Positions 29,230-39,469 of a DNA stretch of 64,000 bases are shown piece by piece (within the stretch, counting starts at the first letter, position 1; each line of letters starts with the position of its first letter). The DNA is taken from contig NZ_AQRC01000015.1 in NCBI RefSeq assembly GCF_000737065.1, forward strand, positions 1 to 64,000, read 5' to 3'. Position numbers and translations under genes: made by a program. Under the pieces are notes generated by a model that made no database searches, had not been told where the DNA came from, and saw nothing but the letters and a program-made list of their open reading frames with translations. The stretch is from Thioclava atlantica (GTDB taxonomy: Bacteria > Pseudomonadota > Alphaproteobacteria > Rhodobacterales > Rhodobacteraceae).

Positions 29230-31391
29230 GCGCGTTCCTCCTTCACTTGGGCACGGCGCTGATGCAGCACCGGCTCGGTATAGCCCGAGGGCTGGACAGT
29301 TCCGAGGAAGCACAGGTCGCAGGCCGCCTGGAAGGCGAAGCCGTCGTAACCCGGCGCCATCGGGGTGTAACTCGGGTCGCCCTCGTTCTGACGGTCGACC
29401 ACCTTGGCCATCTTGCGCAGCGCCTCCATGACCTGACCTTCCGAGACCACGCCATGCTCGAGCCAGTTCGCGATGGCCTGGCTCGAGATCCGGCAGGTCG
29501 CGCGGTCCTCCATCAGGCCCACATCATGGATGTCGGGCACCTTCGAGCAGCCCACGCCCTGATCGACCCAGCGGACGACATAGCCGAGGATGCCCTGCGC
29601 GTTGTTCTCGATCTCGGCGCGGATCTCCTCGTCGGAGTAGTTCTTGCCCGCCGCAAGCGGAATGGTGAGCAGATCGTCGAGCCGCTCGGGACGGTTCATC
29701 GCCGCGATCTCCTGCTGACGACGTTTCACATCGACCTTGTGGTAATGCGTGGCGTGCAGCGTGGCGGCGGTGGGCGACGGCACCCAGGCGCAGTTCGCGC
29801 CCGAGAGCGGGTGGCCGACCTTCTGCTCGAGCATGTCGGCCATCCGGTCGGGCATCGCCCACATCCCCTTGCCGATCTGAGCCTTGCCCGCGAGCCCGCA
29901 TTTCAGGCCGATATCGACATTGCGGTCCTCGTAGGCCGAGATCCAGGGCGTGTTCTTCATCTCGCCCTTGCGCAGCATCGGCCCCGCCTGCATCGAGGTG
30001 TGGATCTCGTCGCCGGTGCGATCGAGGAAGCCCGTATTGATGAAGGCGACGCGATGCTTCGCGGCACGGATGCATTCCTTGAGGTTCGCGGAGGTGCGGC
30101 GCTCCTCGTCCATGATCCCGAGCTTCACCGTGTGCGGCGGCAGGCCGAGCACCTTCTCGACCCGGTCGAAGATCTCGTTGGCGAAGGCCACTTCCTCGGG
30201 CCCGTGCATCTTCGGCTTCACCACATAGACCGAGCCGGTGACCGAGTTGCGCGCCCCTTCGGTCTTCTTCAGGTCGTGCATCGCGCAAAGCGTGGTCACC
30301 ATCGCGTCCATCAGCCCCTCATAGGCCTCCTGGCCGTCGCGGGTGAGGATCGCCGGGGTAGTCATCAGGTGGCCCACATTGCGCACCAGCATCAGCGCGC
30401 GGCCCTTGAGCAGGATCTCCTCGCCACCCGCGCCGGTGAAGCGCAGATCGCCTTGCAGCTTGCGGGTGAAGGTCTCGCCGCCCTTGGCGACCTCCTCGGC
30501 CAGATCGCCCCTCATCAGGCCCAGCCAGTTGCCATAGGCGAGCGCCTTGTCCTCGGCGTCGACGCAGGCGACCGAGTCCTCGCAATCCATGATCGAGCTC
30601 AGCGCGGCTTCGAGGAGCACATCCGCGATCCCCGCCGGATCGGCCTGCCCCACCTCGGTGGAGGGATCGATCACGATCACCACATGCAGACCGTTATGGG
30701 TCAGAAGCACCTGCGACAGCGCGCCTTCCGCGTCGGTGTTGAAGCCCTTGAACTGGTCGGGATCGGCGAGCCCGGTCTCACCCACCGCATTCTCGACGAA
30801 GAACACGCCATTCTCGACGCGCAGCGCGGTCACGCCGGCCCAGGAGCCGCCCGCGAGCGGAGCCGCCTCGTCGAGGAATTCCTTGGCGCGCGCCACGACG
30901 CGGGCGCCGCGCTCGGGATCGTAGCCCTTGCCCTTCGGCAGATCGCCCAGCGCATCGGTGCCGTAAAGCGCATCATACAGGCTGCCCCAGCGCGCATTCG
31001 CCGCGTTGAGCGCGTAGCGCGCATTGGTGATCGGCACCACGAGTTGCGGGCCGCAGACGGATGCGAATTCGGGATCGGTCTCGGGGGTCTCGATCTCGAA
31101 ATCGGGACCTTCGGGCAGCAGATAGCCGATCTCGGTCAGGAAGGCCTTGTAGGCGTCGAAATCGAACCCGCCCGCGCGATGATGCGAATGCCAGTCATCG
31201 AGCTTGGCCTGGAACTCCTCGCGCTTCGCGAGAAGCGCGCGGTTCTTCGGTCCGAGATCGTGCAGGAGCCCGGAAAGACCCGTCCAGAACGCATCGGGAG
31301 CGACCCCGGTGCCGGGAAGCGCCTGTTCCTCGATAAACTCCGCCAGTTCGGCGGCAACCTGCAATCCGTCACGCTCGACCCGTTGCGCCAT
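29226..31391 (-). CDS. glcB: Malate synthase G
   Basis: Condenses glyoxylate with acetyl-CoA to give malate, serving the glyoxylate shunt and glycolate use. The start [19 protein letters not shown] at 31391, preceded by GGGAGGATGAT, gives 721 residues, the standard size of the monomeric G form. Visible are [14 protein letters not shown], the [18 protein letters not shown] block, [17 protein letters not shown] with the catalytic Glu/Arg region, and [22 protein letters not shown] much longer open frame running upstream under pepN is not coding. The upstream gap holds a palindromic operator candidate. Confidence 0.96.
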   Translation of the reverse strand: MAQRVERDGLQVAAELAEFIEEQALPGTGVAPDAFWTGLSGLLHDLGPKNRALLAKREEFQAKLDDWHSHHRAGGFDFDAYKAFLTEIGYLLPEGPDFEIETPETDPEFASVCGPQLVVPITNARYALNAANARWGSLYDALYGTDALGDLPKGKGYDPERGARVVARAKEFLDEAAPLAGGSWAGVTALRVENGVFFVENAVGETGLADPDQFKGFNTDAEGALSQVLLTHNGLHVVIVIDPSTEVGQADPAGIADVLLEAALSSIMDCEDSVACVDAEDKALAYGNWLGLMRGDLAEEVAKGGETFTRKLQGDLRFTGAGGEEILLKGRALMLVRNVGHLMTTPAILTRDGQEAYEGLMDAMVTTLCAMHDLKKTEGARNSVTGSVYVVKPKMHGPEEVAFANEIFDRVEKVLGLPPHTVKLGIMDEERRTSANLKECIRAAKHRVAFINTGFLDRTGDEIHTSMQAGPMLRKGEMKNTPWISAYEDRNVDIGLKCGLAGKAQIGKGMWAMPDRMADMLEQKVGHPLSGANCAWVPSPTAATLHATHYHKVDVKRRQQEIAAMNRPERLDDLLTIPLAAGKNYSDEEIRAEIENNAQGILGYVVRWVDQGVGCSKVPDIHDVGLMEDRATCRISSQAIANWLEHGVVSEGQVMEALRKMAKVVDRQNEGDPSYTPMAPGYDGFAFQAACDLCFLGTVQPSGYTEPVLHQRRAQVKEERA

Positions 31392-31453
31392 ATCATCCTC
31401 CCGTTTTGAGACGCGCCAATAGTTGTGGTCAATTTCAGCGGATGTCCAGCGAC

Positions 31454-31474
31454 TTGCGCCATTTTTTGCGCAAA
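31454..31474. promoter_or_regulatory. Candidate operator upstream of glcB
   Basis: A perfect TTTGCGCAAA palindrome (31465-31474) lies next to a second half-site TTGCGCC (31454-31460) in the 300-base divergent region between glcB and pepN, about 65-85 bases before the glcB start. From memory, similar palindromes are targets of RamB/PccR (ScfR-family) regulators of acetate and propionate metabolism in this group. Confidence 0.45.
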
Positions 31475-31691
31475 CCGGTAAAAAAAAGTGACCAAAAGAG
31501 CCTCCGCCACCGCAACCCGTTCCGGCGAGTTCATTCGATCCGCCAGCCCCTGGGCGCGGGACGACTCTGCATGGCGCGGAATCGGCGCCGGGGTTCGTAA
31601 TCACATTGAGTTGCACCCGCGCTCTGTTGCATACCCTCGTCACCGGGCCAGCTATTGAGCCAAAACGCAAACAAAAGGGAACGTCACAGGA

Positions 31692-34262
31692 ATGTCGGCC
31701 GATCTGATGGCACAGGAAACCGCTTCGAAGAGACTCAGCGACTATCAGCCCTACCCGTTCGCGCTGGAAACGGTGCGGCTCGATTTCCGGCTCGATCCGC
31801 AGGAGACCGAAGTGCGGGCGCGGCTGGCGCTCTCGCCGCGCCGTGCGGCCTCGGCGTTGCGGCTCGACGGCGAAGAACTCGAGCTTCTGTCCCTCGCGAT
31901 CGACGGGCGCAGCCTGACGCGCGACGAGTACACTGTCGACAAAACCGGGCTGACCGTGCATGCCGCAGCACTCCCGGCCCAGCCCTTCACGCTCGATACA
32001 CGGGTGAAGATCGCGCCCGAGGCCAATACGGCGCTCGAAGGGCTCTACATGTCGAACGGCATGTATTGCACCCAGTGCGAAGCCGAGGGTTTCCGCAAGA
32101 TCACCTACTTTCCCGACCGGCCCGACGTGATGGCGAAATTCCATGTCACGATCCGGGGCGAGGCGCCGGTGCTGCTGTCCAACGGCGATCTCGTGGCGCA
32201 GGAGGATGGCTTTGCCGAGTGGGTCGACCCCTGGCCGAAGCCCGCCTATCTCTTCGCGCTGGTCGCGGGCGATCTCGTGGCCCATTCGGGGAGCTTCACC
32301 ACGAAATCGGGCCGCGAGGTCGCGCTCAATATCTGGGTGCGCAAGGGCGACGAGGATCGCTGCGCCTTCGCCCTCGAAGCCCTGAAGCGGTCGATGAAAT
32401 GGGACGAGGATGTCTATGGGCGCGAATATGACCTCGACATCTTCAATATCGTCGCCGTCGATGACTTCAACATGGGCGCGATGGAGAACAAGGGCCTCAA
32501 CATCTTCAACTCGAAATGGGTTCTGGCCTCGCCCGAGACCGCGACCGATGCCGATTACGAACGCATCGAGGGGATCATCGCCCACGAGTATTTCCACAAC
32601 TGGACCGGCAACCGCATCACCTGCCGAGACTGGTTCCAGCTCTGCCTCAAGGAAGGGCTGACCGTCTATCGCGACCGGAGCTTCACCGCCGATCTGCGCC
32701 TCGGTCCGGTCAAGCGGATCGAGGACGTGATCGCCCTGCGCGCGCGCCAGTTCCGCGAGGATCAGGGCCCGCTCGCCCATCCGCCGCGCCCCGACCATTA
32801 CCGCGAGATCAACAATTTCTACACAGCCACCGTCTACGAGAAGGGCGCCGAACTCGTCGGTATGCTGCACACCCTTCTGGGTGATGCGGGCTACCGCGCC
32901 GCGCTCGATCTCTATTTCGACCGTCATGACGGGCAGGCATGTACGATCGAGGACTGGCTGACGGTCTTCGAAGACGCCTCGGGCCGTGACCTGAGCCAAT
33001 TCAAGCGCTGGTATACCGATGCCGGAACGCCGGTGCTGCGCGTGCGCGAGCAGTTCGAGGACGGGACCTATCGGCTCGATTTCGAGCAGGACACCAAGCC
33101 CACCCCGGGTCAGCCCGGCAAGCCGCCGCGCCACATCCCGATCACCGTGGGCCTGCTCGGGCCGAACGGACAGGAGCTCGTCCCCTCGACCGTGCTCGAG
33201 ATGACCGAGGCGCGGCAGAGCTTCACCTTCGAGGGGCTGGGCGCGCGTCCGGTGCCCTCGATCCTGCGCGGCTTCTCCGCCCCGGTCCGCCTCGAACGGG
33301 ACGTGAGCGCACGCGAGCTTGCCTTCCTGCTCGCCCATGACACCGATCCGTTCAACCGCTGGGAAGCGGGACGGCAACTGGCGCAGGACGCGCTGGTCGC
33401 GCTCGCGCAGGGCGAGGATGCGGACCCGGCCTATATCGACGCGCTCGGCGCGCTGATCGCCGACGAGAGCGCGGATCCCGCCTTCCGCGCCCTCTGCCTG
33501 CGCCTGCCTGCCGAGGACGAGATCGCGCAAAGCCTGCATGACCGTGGCGTGACGCCGGACCCCGAAGCGATCCACGCCGCGCGCGAGGCGCTCGCCCGCG
33601 ATCTCGCCCACACCCATGAGGACGCCCTGACTGCGCTCTACGAGGCGATGGCGGTGCCCGGCCCCTACACGCCCGACCCCGGCCCGGCCGGCAAGCGCGC
33701 GCTGCGTCTTGCAGCGCTCGGCCTGCTCAACCGCCTCGATGGCGGCGCCCGCGCGACTGCGCTGTTCGAAAACGCCACCAACATGACCGAAAGCCTCGCC
33801 GCGCTCGGGTTTCTGGTGCAGACCGGTGCGGATGAGAAGGCGCTGGCAAGCTTCCGCTCCCGCTGGGAGGGCGACCGGCTGGTGATGGACAAATGGTTCA
33901 TAGTGCAGCTTGCGGCCTGCCCGCCCGAGCGCGCCGCCGCCCGCGCCGCCGCGCTCACCGAAGATCCGCTCTTCACCTGGAAGACCCCGAACCGCTTCCG
34001 CGCGCTGATGGCGGGGCTCGCGGGCAACCATGCGGGCTTCCACGCGAAGGACGGCGCGGCCTATCGCTTCTACGCGGATTGGCTGCTGCGGCTCGATCCG
34101 GTCAACCCTCAGGTGGCCGCCCGGATGTCCACCGCCTTCGAGACCTGGACGCGCTACGACGCCGATCGCCGCGCGCAGATGCAGGCCGAGCTCGAACGCA
34201 TCGCCCGGACCGAAGGGTTGAGCCGCGATCTGTCGGAAATGGCGACCCGCCTCCTCGGCTGA
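31692..34262 (+). CDS. pepN: Aminopeptidase N (M1 family)
   Basis: Zinc aminopeptidase that removes N-terminal residues from peptides in the cytoplasm. The 856-residue protein has the substrate-recognition sequence [17 protein letters not shown] and the zinc site [11 protein letters not shown] (HExxH plus downstream Glu of ENKG-type spacing LKEGLT). Length and layout match E. coli PepN (about 870). ATG at 31692 is preceded by GGGAACGTCACAGGA. Divergent from glcB. Confidence 0.96.
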   Translation: MSADLMAQETASKRLSDYQPYPFALETVRLDFRLDPQETEVRARLALSPRRAASALRLDGEELELLSLAIDGRSLTRDEYTVDKTGLTVHAAALPAQPFTLDTRVKIAPEANTALEGLYMSNGMYCTQCEAEGFRKITYFPDRPDVMAKFHVTIRGEAPVLLSNGDLVAQEDGFAEWVDPWPKPAYLFALVAGDLVAHSGSFTTKSGREVALNIWVRKGDEDRCAFALEALKRSMKWDEDVYGREYDLDIFNIVAVDDFNMGAMENKGLNIFNSKWVLASPETATDADYERIEGIIAHEYFHNWTGNRITCRDWFQLCLKEGLTVYRDRSFTADLRLGPVKRIEDVIALRARQFREDQGPLAHPPRPDHYREINNFYTATVYEKGAELVGMLHTLLGDAGYRAALDLYFDRHDGQACTIEDWLTVFEDASGRDLSQFKRWYTDAGTPVLRVREQFEDGTYRLDFEQDTKPTPGQPGKPPRHIPITVGLLGPNGQELVPSTVLEMTEARQSFTFEGLGARPVPSILRGFSAPVRLERDVSARELAFLLAHDTDPFNRWEAGRQLAQDALVALAQGEDADPAYIDALGALIADESADPAFRALCLRLPAEDEIAQSLHDRGVTPDPEAIHAAREALARDLAHTHEDALTALYEAMAVPGPYTPDPGPAGKRALRLAALGLLNRLDGGARATALFENATNMTESLAALGFLVQTGADEKALASFRSRWEGDRLVMDKWFIVQLAACPPERAAARAAALTEDPLFTWKTPNRFRALMAGLAGNHAGFHAKDGAAYRFYADWLLRLDPVNPQVAARMSTAFETWTRYDADRRAQMQAELERIARTEGLSRDLSEMATRLLG

Positions 34263-34274
34263 GATGGATTCGCC

Positions 34275-34313
34275 CCAAAGACGGTGGCGGCCTGACGCCG
34301 CCGCCATCTTTGG
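34275..34313 (+). terminator. Terminator of pepN
   Basis: A near-perfect stem CCAAAGACGGTGGCGGC / GCCGCCGCCATCTTTGG with a five-base loop, starting 13 bases past the pepN stop. Confidence 0.75.
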
Positions 34314-34442
34314 ACGCTAACACCGCGACAATTCCTCCCCTTCGCGTCGATTATTCCGCGCGCGGCAACATGCCTCCGATTTGCCCCGATTTTGTCCTGT
34401 CTCCGCTAAAGCCGCGCCCCGATCACAGGTGATGAAGGCCGC

Positions 34443-34856
34443 ATGGATGACATGGCTTATGAGTATCGCAAACAGGCACGCCGGGCACGGGGCTATATCG
34501 CGCTCGCCCTGAGCATGCTGCTGCTGGAAGTGACCGCGAAAACCCCCGTGCAGATGTGGGTTCAGATCGCGATCTGGGTGTTCCTCGCGATGACGCTCTG
34601 GCGTCTGGTGCAGAACCGCTCCGGGCATCTGCTGATCACCAATTCACGGATGGAGGTGTTTCGCAACGGGCGCAAGCTGGGCACCTTCCCCTTGGCGCGG
34701 ATCACCGCCGCGCGGGTCCGCCGGCGCGTATTCGGCAATGACGAATGCATGCTCGTGCTCGCCGATGGCCGCCGCGCCTTCCTTCCGCCCGAGGCGATCC
34801 CCCCGGCCGAGCGCCTGTGCGAAGAGCTTCACGCCCGCGGCGTCCCGCTCGCCTGA
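34443..34856 (+). CDS. Small inner-membrane protein of unknown function
   Basis: 137-residue protein. After a basic N-terminal stretch (YRKQARRARG) there are two adjacent membrane segments (about 20-32 YIALALSMLLLEV and 39-57 VQIAIWVFLAMTLWRLV). The cytoplasmic-looking C-terminal domain resembles a PH-like fold of the bacterial PH/YdbT type (HLLITNSRMEVFRNGRKLGTFPLARITAARV). No named family is recognised. It stands alone between the pepN terminator and the gatB promoter. Confidence 0.75.
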   Translation: MDDMAYEYRKQARRARGYIALALSMLLLEVTAKTPVQMWVQIAIWVFLAMTLWRLVQNRSGHLLITNSRMEVFRNGRKLGTFPLARITAARVRRRVFGNDECMLVLADGRRAFLPPEAIPPAERLCEELHARGVPLA

Positions 34857-34894
34857 CCCGGCAGCGCGCGCCTGACGCGCTCTCGCCCCCCCTC

Positions 34895-34923
34895 TTGCTC
34901 CCGGCCCGCCCCTGTCCTAGAAG
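34895..34923 (+). promoter_or_regulatory. Candidate promoter of gatB
   Basis: TTGCTC (34895-34900), 17-nt spacer, TAGAAG (34918-34923), about 30 bases upstream of the gatB ATG. Confidence 0.55.
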
Positions 34924-34953
34924 CCTTCCAAGCCTTTCAGACAGGATGCGGAC

Positions 34954-36471
34954 ATGCTCGACCATCTCGAATTCAAAGCCCCCGAACCCAAGGTGATCGC
35001 CGGCGCCAAGTCCGATTGGGAACTGGTGATCGGGCTCGAGGTGCATGCGCAGGTCGCCTCGAAGGCCAAGCTGTTCTCGGGCGCCTCCACCACTTTCGGG
35101 GCCGAGCCGAACTCCAACGTCGCCTTCGTCGATGCTGCCATGCCCGGCATGCTGCCCGTCATCAACGAATTCTGCGTCGCGCAGGCGGTGCGCACCGGGC
35201 TCGGGCTCAAGGCCGAGATCAACCTGACCTCCGCCTTCGACCGGAAGAACTATTTCTATCCCGACCTGCCGCAAGGCTACCAGATCTCGCAGCTTTACCA
35301 CCCCATCGTGGGCGAGGGTGAGATCATCGTGGACATGGGCCCGGGCGTCGCGCGCCGCGTCCGCATCGAACGGATCCACCTCGAACAGGATGCCGGCAAG
35401 TCGATCCACGACATGGACCCGCATATGTCCTTCGTCGATCTCAACCGTACCGGCGTCGCGCTGATGGAAATCGTCTCGCGCCCCGACATTCGCGGCCCCG
35501 AGGAAGCGGCTGCCTATGTCGGCAAGCTGCGCCAGATCCTGCGTTACCTCGGCACCTGCGACGGCAACATGCAGAACGGCAACCTGCGCGCCGATGTGAA
35601 CGTCTCGATCTGCCAGCCGGGCGCTTACGAGAAATACCAGGAAACCGGTGATTTCTCGCATCTGGGCACGCGCTGCGAGATCAAGAACATGAACTCGATG
35701 CGCTTCATCCAGCAAGCGATCGAATACGAGGCCCGTCGCCAGATCGCCATTGTCGAGGATGGCGGCGAGGTGGTGCAGGAAACCCGCCTCTACGATCCCG
35801 ACAAGGGCGAGACGCGGTCGATGCGCTCGAAGGAAGAGGCGCATGATTACCGCTACTTCCCCTGCCCCGACCTGCTGCCGCTCGAAATCGAGCAGGCCTG
35901 GGTCGACGACATCGCCGCGACCATGCCGGAGCTGCCCGACGAGAAGAAGGCGCGCTTCGTGAAGGAGCTGGGCCTGTCGGAATATGACGCCTCGGTCCTG
36001 ACGGCAGAGGTCGAGAATGCCGACTATTTCGAAGCCGTTGTCGCAGAGGCCGGGGACGGCAAACTGGCCGCGAACTGGGTCATCAACGAACTGTTCGGCC
36101 GCCTGAAGAAGGACGACCGCGCGATCACCGACAGCCCCGTGAACCCCGCGCAGCTCGGCGCGATCATCAAGCTGATCAAATCCGACAAGATCTCGGGCAA
36201 GATCGGCAAGGACCTCTTCGAGATCGTCTATACCGAGGGCGGCGACCCGGAGAAGATCGTGGAAGAGCGCGGCATGATCCAGGTCACCGATACCGGCGCG
36301 ATCGAGGCCGCGGTGGACGAGGTGATCGCCGCCAATCCCGAGCAGGTCGAGAAGGCCAAGGCCAACCCGAAACTCGCGGGCTGGTTCGTGGGTCAGGTCA
36401 TCAAGGCCTCGGGCGGCAAGGCCAACCCCAAGGCGGTCAACGAGATCGTCGCGCAGAAACTGGGGCTCTGA
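34954..36471 (+). CDS. gatB: Aspartyl/glutamyl-tRNA amidotransferase subunit B
   Basis: Subunit of GatCAB, which converts Glu-tRNA-Gln (and Asp-tRNA-Asn) to the amidated form in organisms lacking some synthetases. The 505-residue protein has the GatB/GatE signature [23 protein letters not shown] and [13 protein letters not shown], the [33 protein letters not shown] block, and the C-terminal YqeY-like tail domain. gatA and gatC are not adjacent, as usual here. Ends at a strong terminator. Confidence 0.97.
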   Translation: MLDHLEFKAPEPKVIAGAKSDWELVIGLEVHAQVASKAKLFSGASTTFGAEPNSNVAFVDAAMPGMLPVINEFCVAQAVRTGLGLKAEINLTSAFDRKNYFYPDLPQGYQISQLYHPIVGEGEIIVDMGPGVARRVRIERIHLEQDAGKSIHDMDPHMSFVDLNRTGVALMEIVSRPDIRGPEEAAAYVGKLRQILRYLGTCDGNMQNGNLRADVNVSICQPGAYEKYQETGDFSHLGTRCEIKNMNSMRFIQQAIEYEARRQIAIVEDGGEVVQETRLYDPDKGETRSMRSKEEAHDYRYFPCPDLLPLEIEQAWVDDIAATMPELPDEKKARFVKELGLSEYDASVLTAEVENADYFEAVVAEAGDGKLAANWVINELFGRLKKDDRAITDSPVNPAQLGAIIKLIKSDKISGKIGKDLFEIVYTEGGDPEKIVEERGMIQVTDTGAIEAAVDEVIAANPEQVEKAKANPKLAGWFVGQVIKASGGKANPKAVNEIVAQKLGL

Positions 36472-36506
36472 ACCGAGCCCGCAGGGCGAGAGCAAACGGA
36501 TGCGAG

Positions 36507-36529
36507 GGGCGCCTGCGGGCGCCCTTTTT
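36507..36529 (+). terminator. Terminator of gatB
   Basis: GGGCGCC/GGCGCCC stem (36507-36513 with 36518-36524) directly followed by TTTTT. Confidence 0.9.
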
Positions 36530-36835
36530 CTTTGCCCGGAAACCCGACGGACGCGGTGGCCTTCGAGAAATCGAGACAGCCTTCGTCTTTCACGATCCAT
36601 TGCAGGATGGCCGAAAAAAGGCCCGACAGGCGGCCGAACCCCGCTGCGCTGCCTCCTCCGAAATCGTACCGCCGCCCCCCGAGCGACGGTTGCGCGAAGG
36701 TCACGCAGAACCGGACGGGCCCGATGCCCCGCACGCAGACGCGCTGCCGCTTCGGGCCACATCGCCCCCGCGCGCCCTATGAGCGCCCCACCTTCTCCTG
36801 CGAAATTCCCGTCGATCCGGAACCGCAATCCCCGC
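36530..36835. other. Unassigned ~300-base stretch
   Basis: Between the gatB terminator and the DUF808 promoter I see no gene with family-like sequence, no repeat copy and no clear structured RNA. A minus-strand open frame (36393-36734) runs through gatB and the terminator and is not convincing. Confidence 0.5.
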
Positions 36836-36864
36836 TTGCCGCTTGTCCCCCTGCAATCTAGGGT
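36836..36864 (+). promoter_or_regulatory. Candidate promoter of the DUF808 gene
   Basis: TTGCCG (36836-36841), 17-nt spacer, TAGGGT (36859-36864), about 30 bases upstream of the ATG. Confidence 0.55.
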
Positions 36865-36895
36865 CGCAAAAAGTTGAACAGGGACGAGGGATAAC

Positions 36896-37867
36896 ATGAG
36901 TGGCTTGCTGGCATTGCTCGATGACGTGGCGGGGATCGCGAAGATCGCGGCGACCTCGATCGACGATGCGGCGGGGCAAGCCGCCAAGGCCGGCTCGAAG
37001 GCTGCGGGCGCGTTGATCGACGACGCCGCCGTCACCCCGAAATATGTCCACGGCTTCTCGCCTGCCCGCGAATTGCCGATCGTGGGCAAGATCGCGCTCG
37101 GCTCGATCCGCAACAAGATGGTCTTCCTGCTGCCCGCGGCGCTCCTGCTCTCGGCTTTCGCCCCCTGGGCGATCACCCCATTGCTGATGCTCGGCGGGTC
37201 CTATCTGTGCTTCGAGGGGGCGGAGAAGGTCTATCACCTCTTCAAGCCCCACGAGCCCGATGCCGAAGGCCATGTCGCGGCCGAAACCGCCGACCATCTC
37301 GAGGAAAAGCGGGTCAAGGCCGCGGTGAAGACCGATTTCATCCTCTCCGCCGAGATCATGACGATCGGCCTTGCCGCGCTGCCGCCCGAGCAGTCGGTCT
37401 GGATGGAGGCCCTGGCGCTGGCGATCATCGGGCTCGGGATCACGGTTCTCGTCTATGGCGGGGTCGCGCTGATCGTGAAGGCAGACGATCTGGGGCTCTG
37501 GCTGTGCCGGAACGGCAAGCTCGGCGCGACGCGCGCGCTCGGGCGCGGGATCGTGCGGGTGATGCCCTGGCTGATGAAGGCGCTGATGACGGTGGGCACG
37601 GCGGCGATGATCTGGGTGGGGGGCAATATCGTGCTGCACGGGCTGGCGGAGCTCGGGCTGCACGCGCCCTATGACTGGATCCACCACCAGGCCGAGGCGG
37701 CGGCCCACGCCGTCCAGACGGCTTCGGGCTTCGTCGGATGGGCGGTCACGGCCTTCTTCGACGGGATCTTCGGACTGGCCTACGGGATGGTCCTGATCCC
37801 GGCGGTCACGCGGCTCATCCAGCCACTTTACCGCGCGCTCACCGGCAAGCGGAAGGCGGCCCACTGA
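36896..37867 (+). CDS. DUF808 (YedI) inner-membrane protein
   Basis: 323-residue multi-pass membrane protein. The N terminus MSGLLALLDDVAGIAKIAATSIDDAAGQAAKAGSKAAGALIDDAAVTP is the DUF808 hallmark. Hydrophobic segments lie at about 83-105, 108-117, 145-160, 172-197, 216-245 and 275-305. The FEGAEKVYHLF sequence after the second segment is also typical. Molecular function of the family is not established. Alone between a promoter and a repeat remnant. Confidence 0.92.
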   Translation: MSGLLALLDDVAGIAKIAATSIDDAAGQAAKAGSKAAGALIDDAAVTPKYVHGFSPARELPIVGKIALGSIRNKMVFLLPAALLLSAFAPWAITPLLMLGGSYLCFEGAEKVYHLFKPHEPDAEGHVAAETADHLEEKRVKAAVKTDFILSAEIMTIGLAALPPEQSVWMEALALAIIGLGITVLVYGGVALIVKADDLGLWLCRNGKLGATRALGRGIVRVMPWLMKALMTVGTAAMIWVGGNIVLHGLAELGLHAPYDWIHHQAEAAAHAVQTASGFVGWAVTAFFDGIFGLAYGMVLIPAVTRLIQPLYRALTGKRKAAH

Positions 37868-37916
37868 GCCCGGAGAGCGCGATCCCTCTTCGCTGACGCA
37901 GCCATCCCCGCGGGGC

Positions 37917-37955
37917 CTGCGAGGGAGGCGGGGGCAGCAGCCCCCTGCCCGGCCG
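37917..37955. repeat. Remnant of the palindromic repeat family
   Basis: GCGGGGGCAGCAGCCCCCTGCCC matches only the outer hairpin module of copies E-G. The CCCGGGATATTT core is absent. It lies between two convergent genes, as copies D, F and G do. Confidence 0.4.
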
Positions 37956-38006
37956 ACAATTGCCGCCCTCCGGTGGCGAGGACGGCACCGCCCCCTCTCC
38001 TTCAAA

Positions 38007-38627
38007 TCACTTGAAGTTGCGGCTTTCCTTGAGCTGATCCCAGGCCCAGACGACCTCCTGCAGCATCTCTTCCTGGCTGCGGTCGCCGCCGTTCATGTCC
38101 GGATGCAGCACCTTGATCAGCGCCTTGTAGCATTTCCGGATCTCGGCCTTGGACATGCTGTCCTTGGCCTCGAGAATCTCGAGCGCCCGGCGTTCGGTCG
38201 GCGGCAGTTTGCGCCCGAGGGAACGGCCCGGGTTCTTCGTCGCGTTGTCGCCCAGGATCTCATGCGGGTCGGAGATCCCGTGGCGCGCCCAGCCCGCCGC
38301 TTCCTTCGATTTGCTGAAGGGCTTGGTGGGACGCTCCCACACGGTCGCATTGTCGAGGAACGCCTGGAACTCTTCCTCCGACTGACCCTGGAAATAGTTC
38401 CAGTTCAGATTGTACTCGCGCACGTGGTCCTTGCAGAACCAGTAGTAATCGTCGAGCACCTTGGGGCTTTTCGGCGCGCGGTACTTGCCGGGCTCCTCGC
38501 AGCCTTCCTTGTCGCAGATCCGGGTCGATGTCTCGAAAGCCCCCGACATGCCGCGCTTGCCACGCGAGCGGCGCTTCTTGTCGGCGGCAGCCGAAATGTT
38601 GAACCCGAAAGGATCGCTCTTGCTCAT
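38007..38627 (-). CDS. J-domain protein with N-terminal cysteine-rich region
   Basis: 206-residue DnaJ-class protein. The C-terminal ~65 residues form a J domain (RALEILEAKDSMSKAEIRKCYKALIKVLHPDMNGGDRSQEEMLQEVVWAWDQLKES) with the HPD motif that stimulates DnaK. The N-terminal part has CDKEGCEEPGKYRAP and YYWFCKDHVREYN, a C-x4-C ... C-x2-H spacing that could bind zinc. MSKSDPFG at 38627 was chosen over a 17-codon extension. No glycine/phenylalanine or canonical zinc-finger domain of DnaJ. The client is unknown. Confidence 0.88.
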   Translation of the reverse strand: MSKSDPFGFNISAAADKKRRSRGKRGMSGAFETSTRICDKEGCEEPGKYRAPKSPKVLDDYYWFCKDHVREYNLNWNYFQGQSEEEFQAFLDNATVWERPTKPFSKSKEAAGWARHGISDPHEILGDNATKNPGRSLGRKLPPTERRALEILEAKDSMSKAEIRKCYKALIKVLHPDMNGGDRSQEEMLQEVVWAWDQLKESRNFK

Positions 38628-38855
38628 ACTTGCCTCATTCGTGCTGCCCGATCGACCGCGCGGCGGGGTGTTCGGCATCCGGCCGCGAGTCGGGCGCCAC
38701 AGTCTAGTCGAAATGACGGATCATGGAAGAGGCAGCGGCCCCTGATGGAGCAAAACCGCCATCGGGCGTGAATACCGCGTCGTTCCGTGACCGGTTGCGC
38801 CTGCGGAGCTGGGAGCCGGGGGCGACACGCCCCGCGCCCCCGGTCCGGCTCGAGT

Positions 38856-39260
38856 TCAGGTCTCCGGCTCGCCCGAGGCGCGGCTCGCACGCAGGCTCGG
38901 CGCGCGGCCCTGGGGCGTGTCGACGGAGAGTGCCTTGCGCGACGGCTCGCTGCTCGGCGCGGCCTCGTCATTGGCGGCGCTCTCGGACTCGCTCTCGGGC
39001 CGCTTGATGCCTTGTGCAGGATCGGTCGCCATCACGCGGCGGAAGACCAGCAGGTTGTGATAGACGGTGGACTTGCCGGTGAGCCCGGCGCGCTCCTCTG
39101 CGGGCAGCGTCTCGGCGCGCAGATATTCCCAACCCTTGGCAGCCATGTCGTTCATCACCCGCGACAAGGTGAGGGCGAAACGATCCACACCGGTCTTGAG
39201 CCCGCGCTCCTTGTCACCGCGCGCCGGTGCCGGCACGACCTTGTATTCGTAATGCTGCAT
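38856..39260 (-). CDS. DUF4177 protein
   Basis: 134-residue protein. Residues 1-77 fit DUF4177 ([51 protein letters not shown]). The C-terminal ~55 residues are Ser/Glu/Pro/Ala-rich and appear disordered. Function unknown. It is divergent from cobS with about 210 bases between the starts. Confidence 0.85.
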   Translation of the reverse strand: MQHYEYKVVPAPARGDKERGLKTGVDRFALTLSRVMNDMAAKGWEYLRAETLPAEERAGLTGKSTVYHNLLVFRRVMATDPAQGIKRPESESESAANDEAAPSSEPSRKALSVDTPQGRAPSLRASRASGEPET

Positions 39261-39469
39261 CGGAAGATCCCATTTGGCCTGGGCGTCTTTCTAGCGCATC
39301 GCGGAGTTGGGTCAACCATGGCAGGCCCGGGGCGGCAGAAACGGGCCGAGGGGCGAGCCGGAAACTCCGGCGGTGTCCCCCCGGAGCGGATCTGCGCCCG
39401 GACCGCCCCCTCTTGCACGCCCCCGCGCGATGGTTCACAAATCGAGCCAACAAGGAAAGGACGTCCGCG

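Noticed and set aside
29226-34307. A 1693-codon open frame on the minus strand
   Set aside because: It is malate synthase (29226-31391) read on through the intergenic region and antisense to pepN. The upstream part has no family-like sequence, and glcB has its own ribosome site.
36393-36734. A 113-codon minus-strand frame across the gatB end
   Set aside because: It overlaps gatB coding sequence and its terminator and has no recognisable domain.
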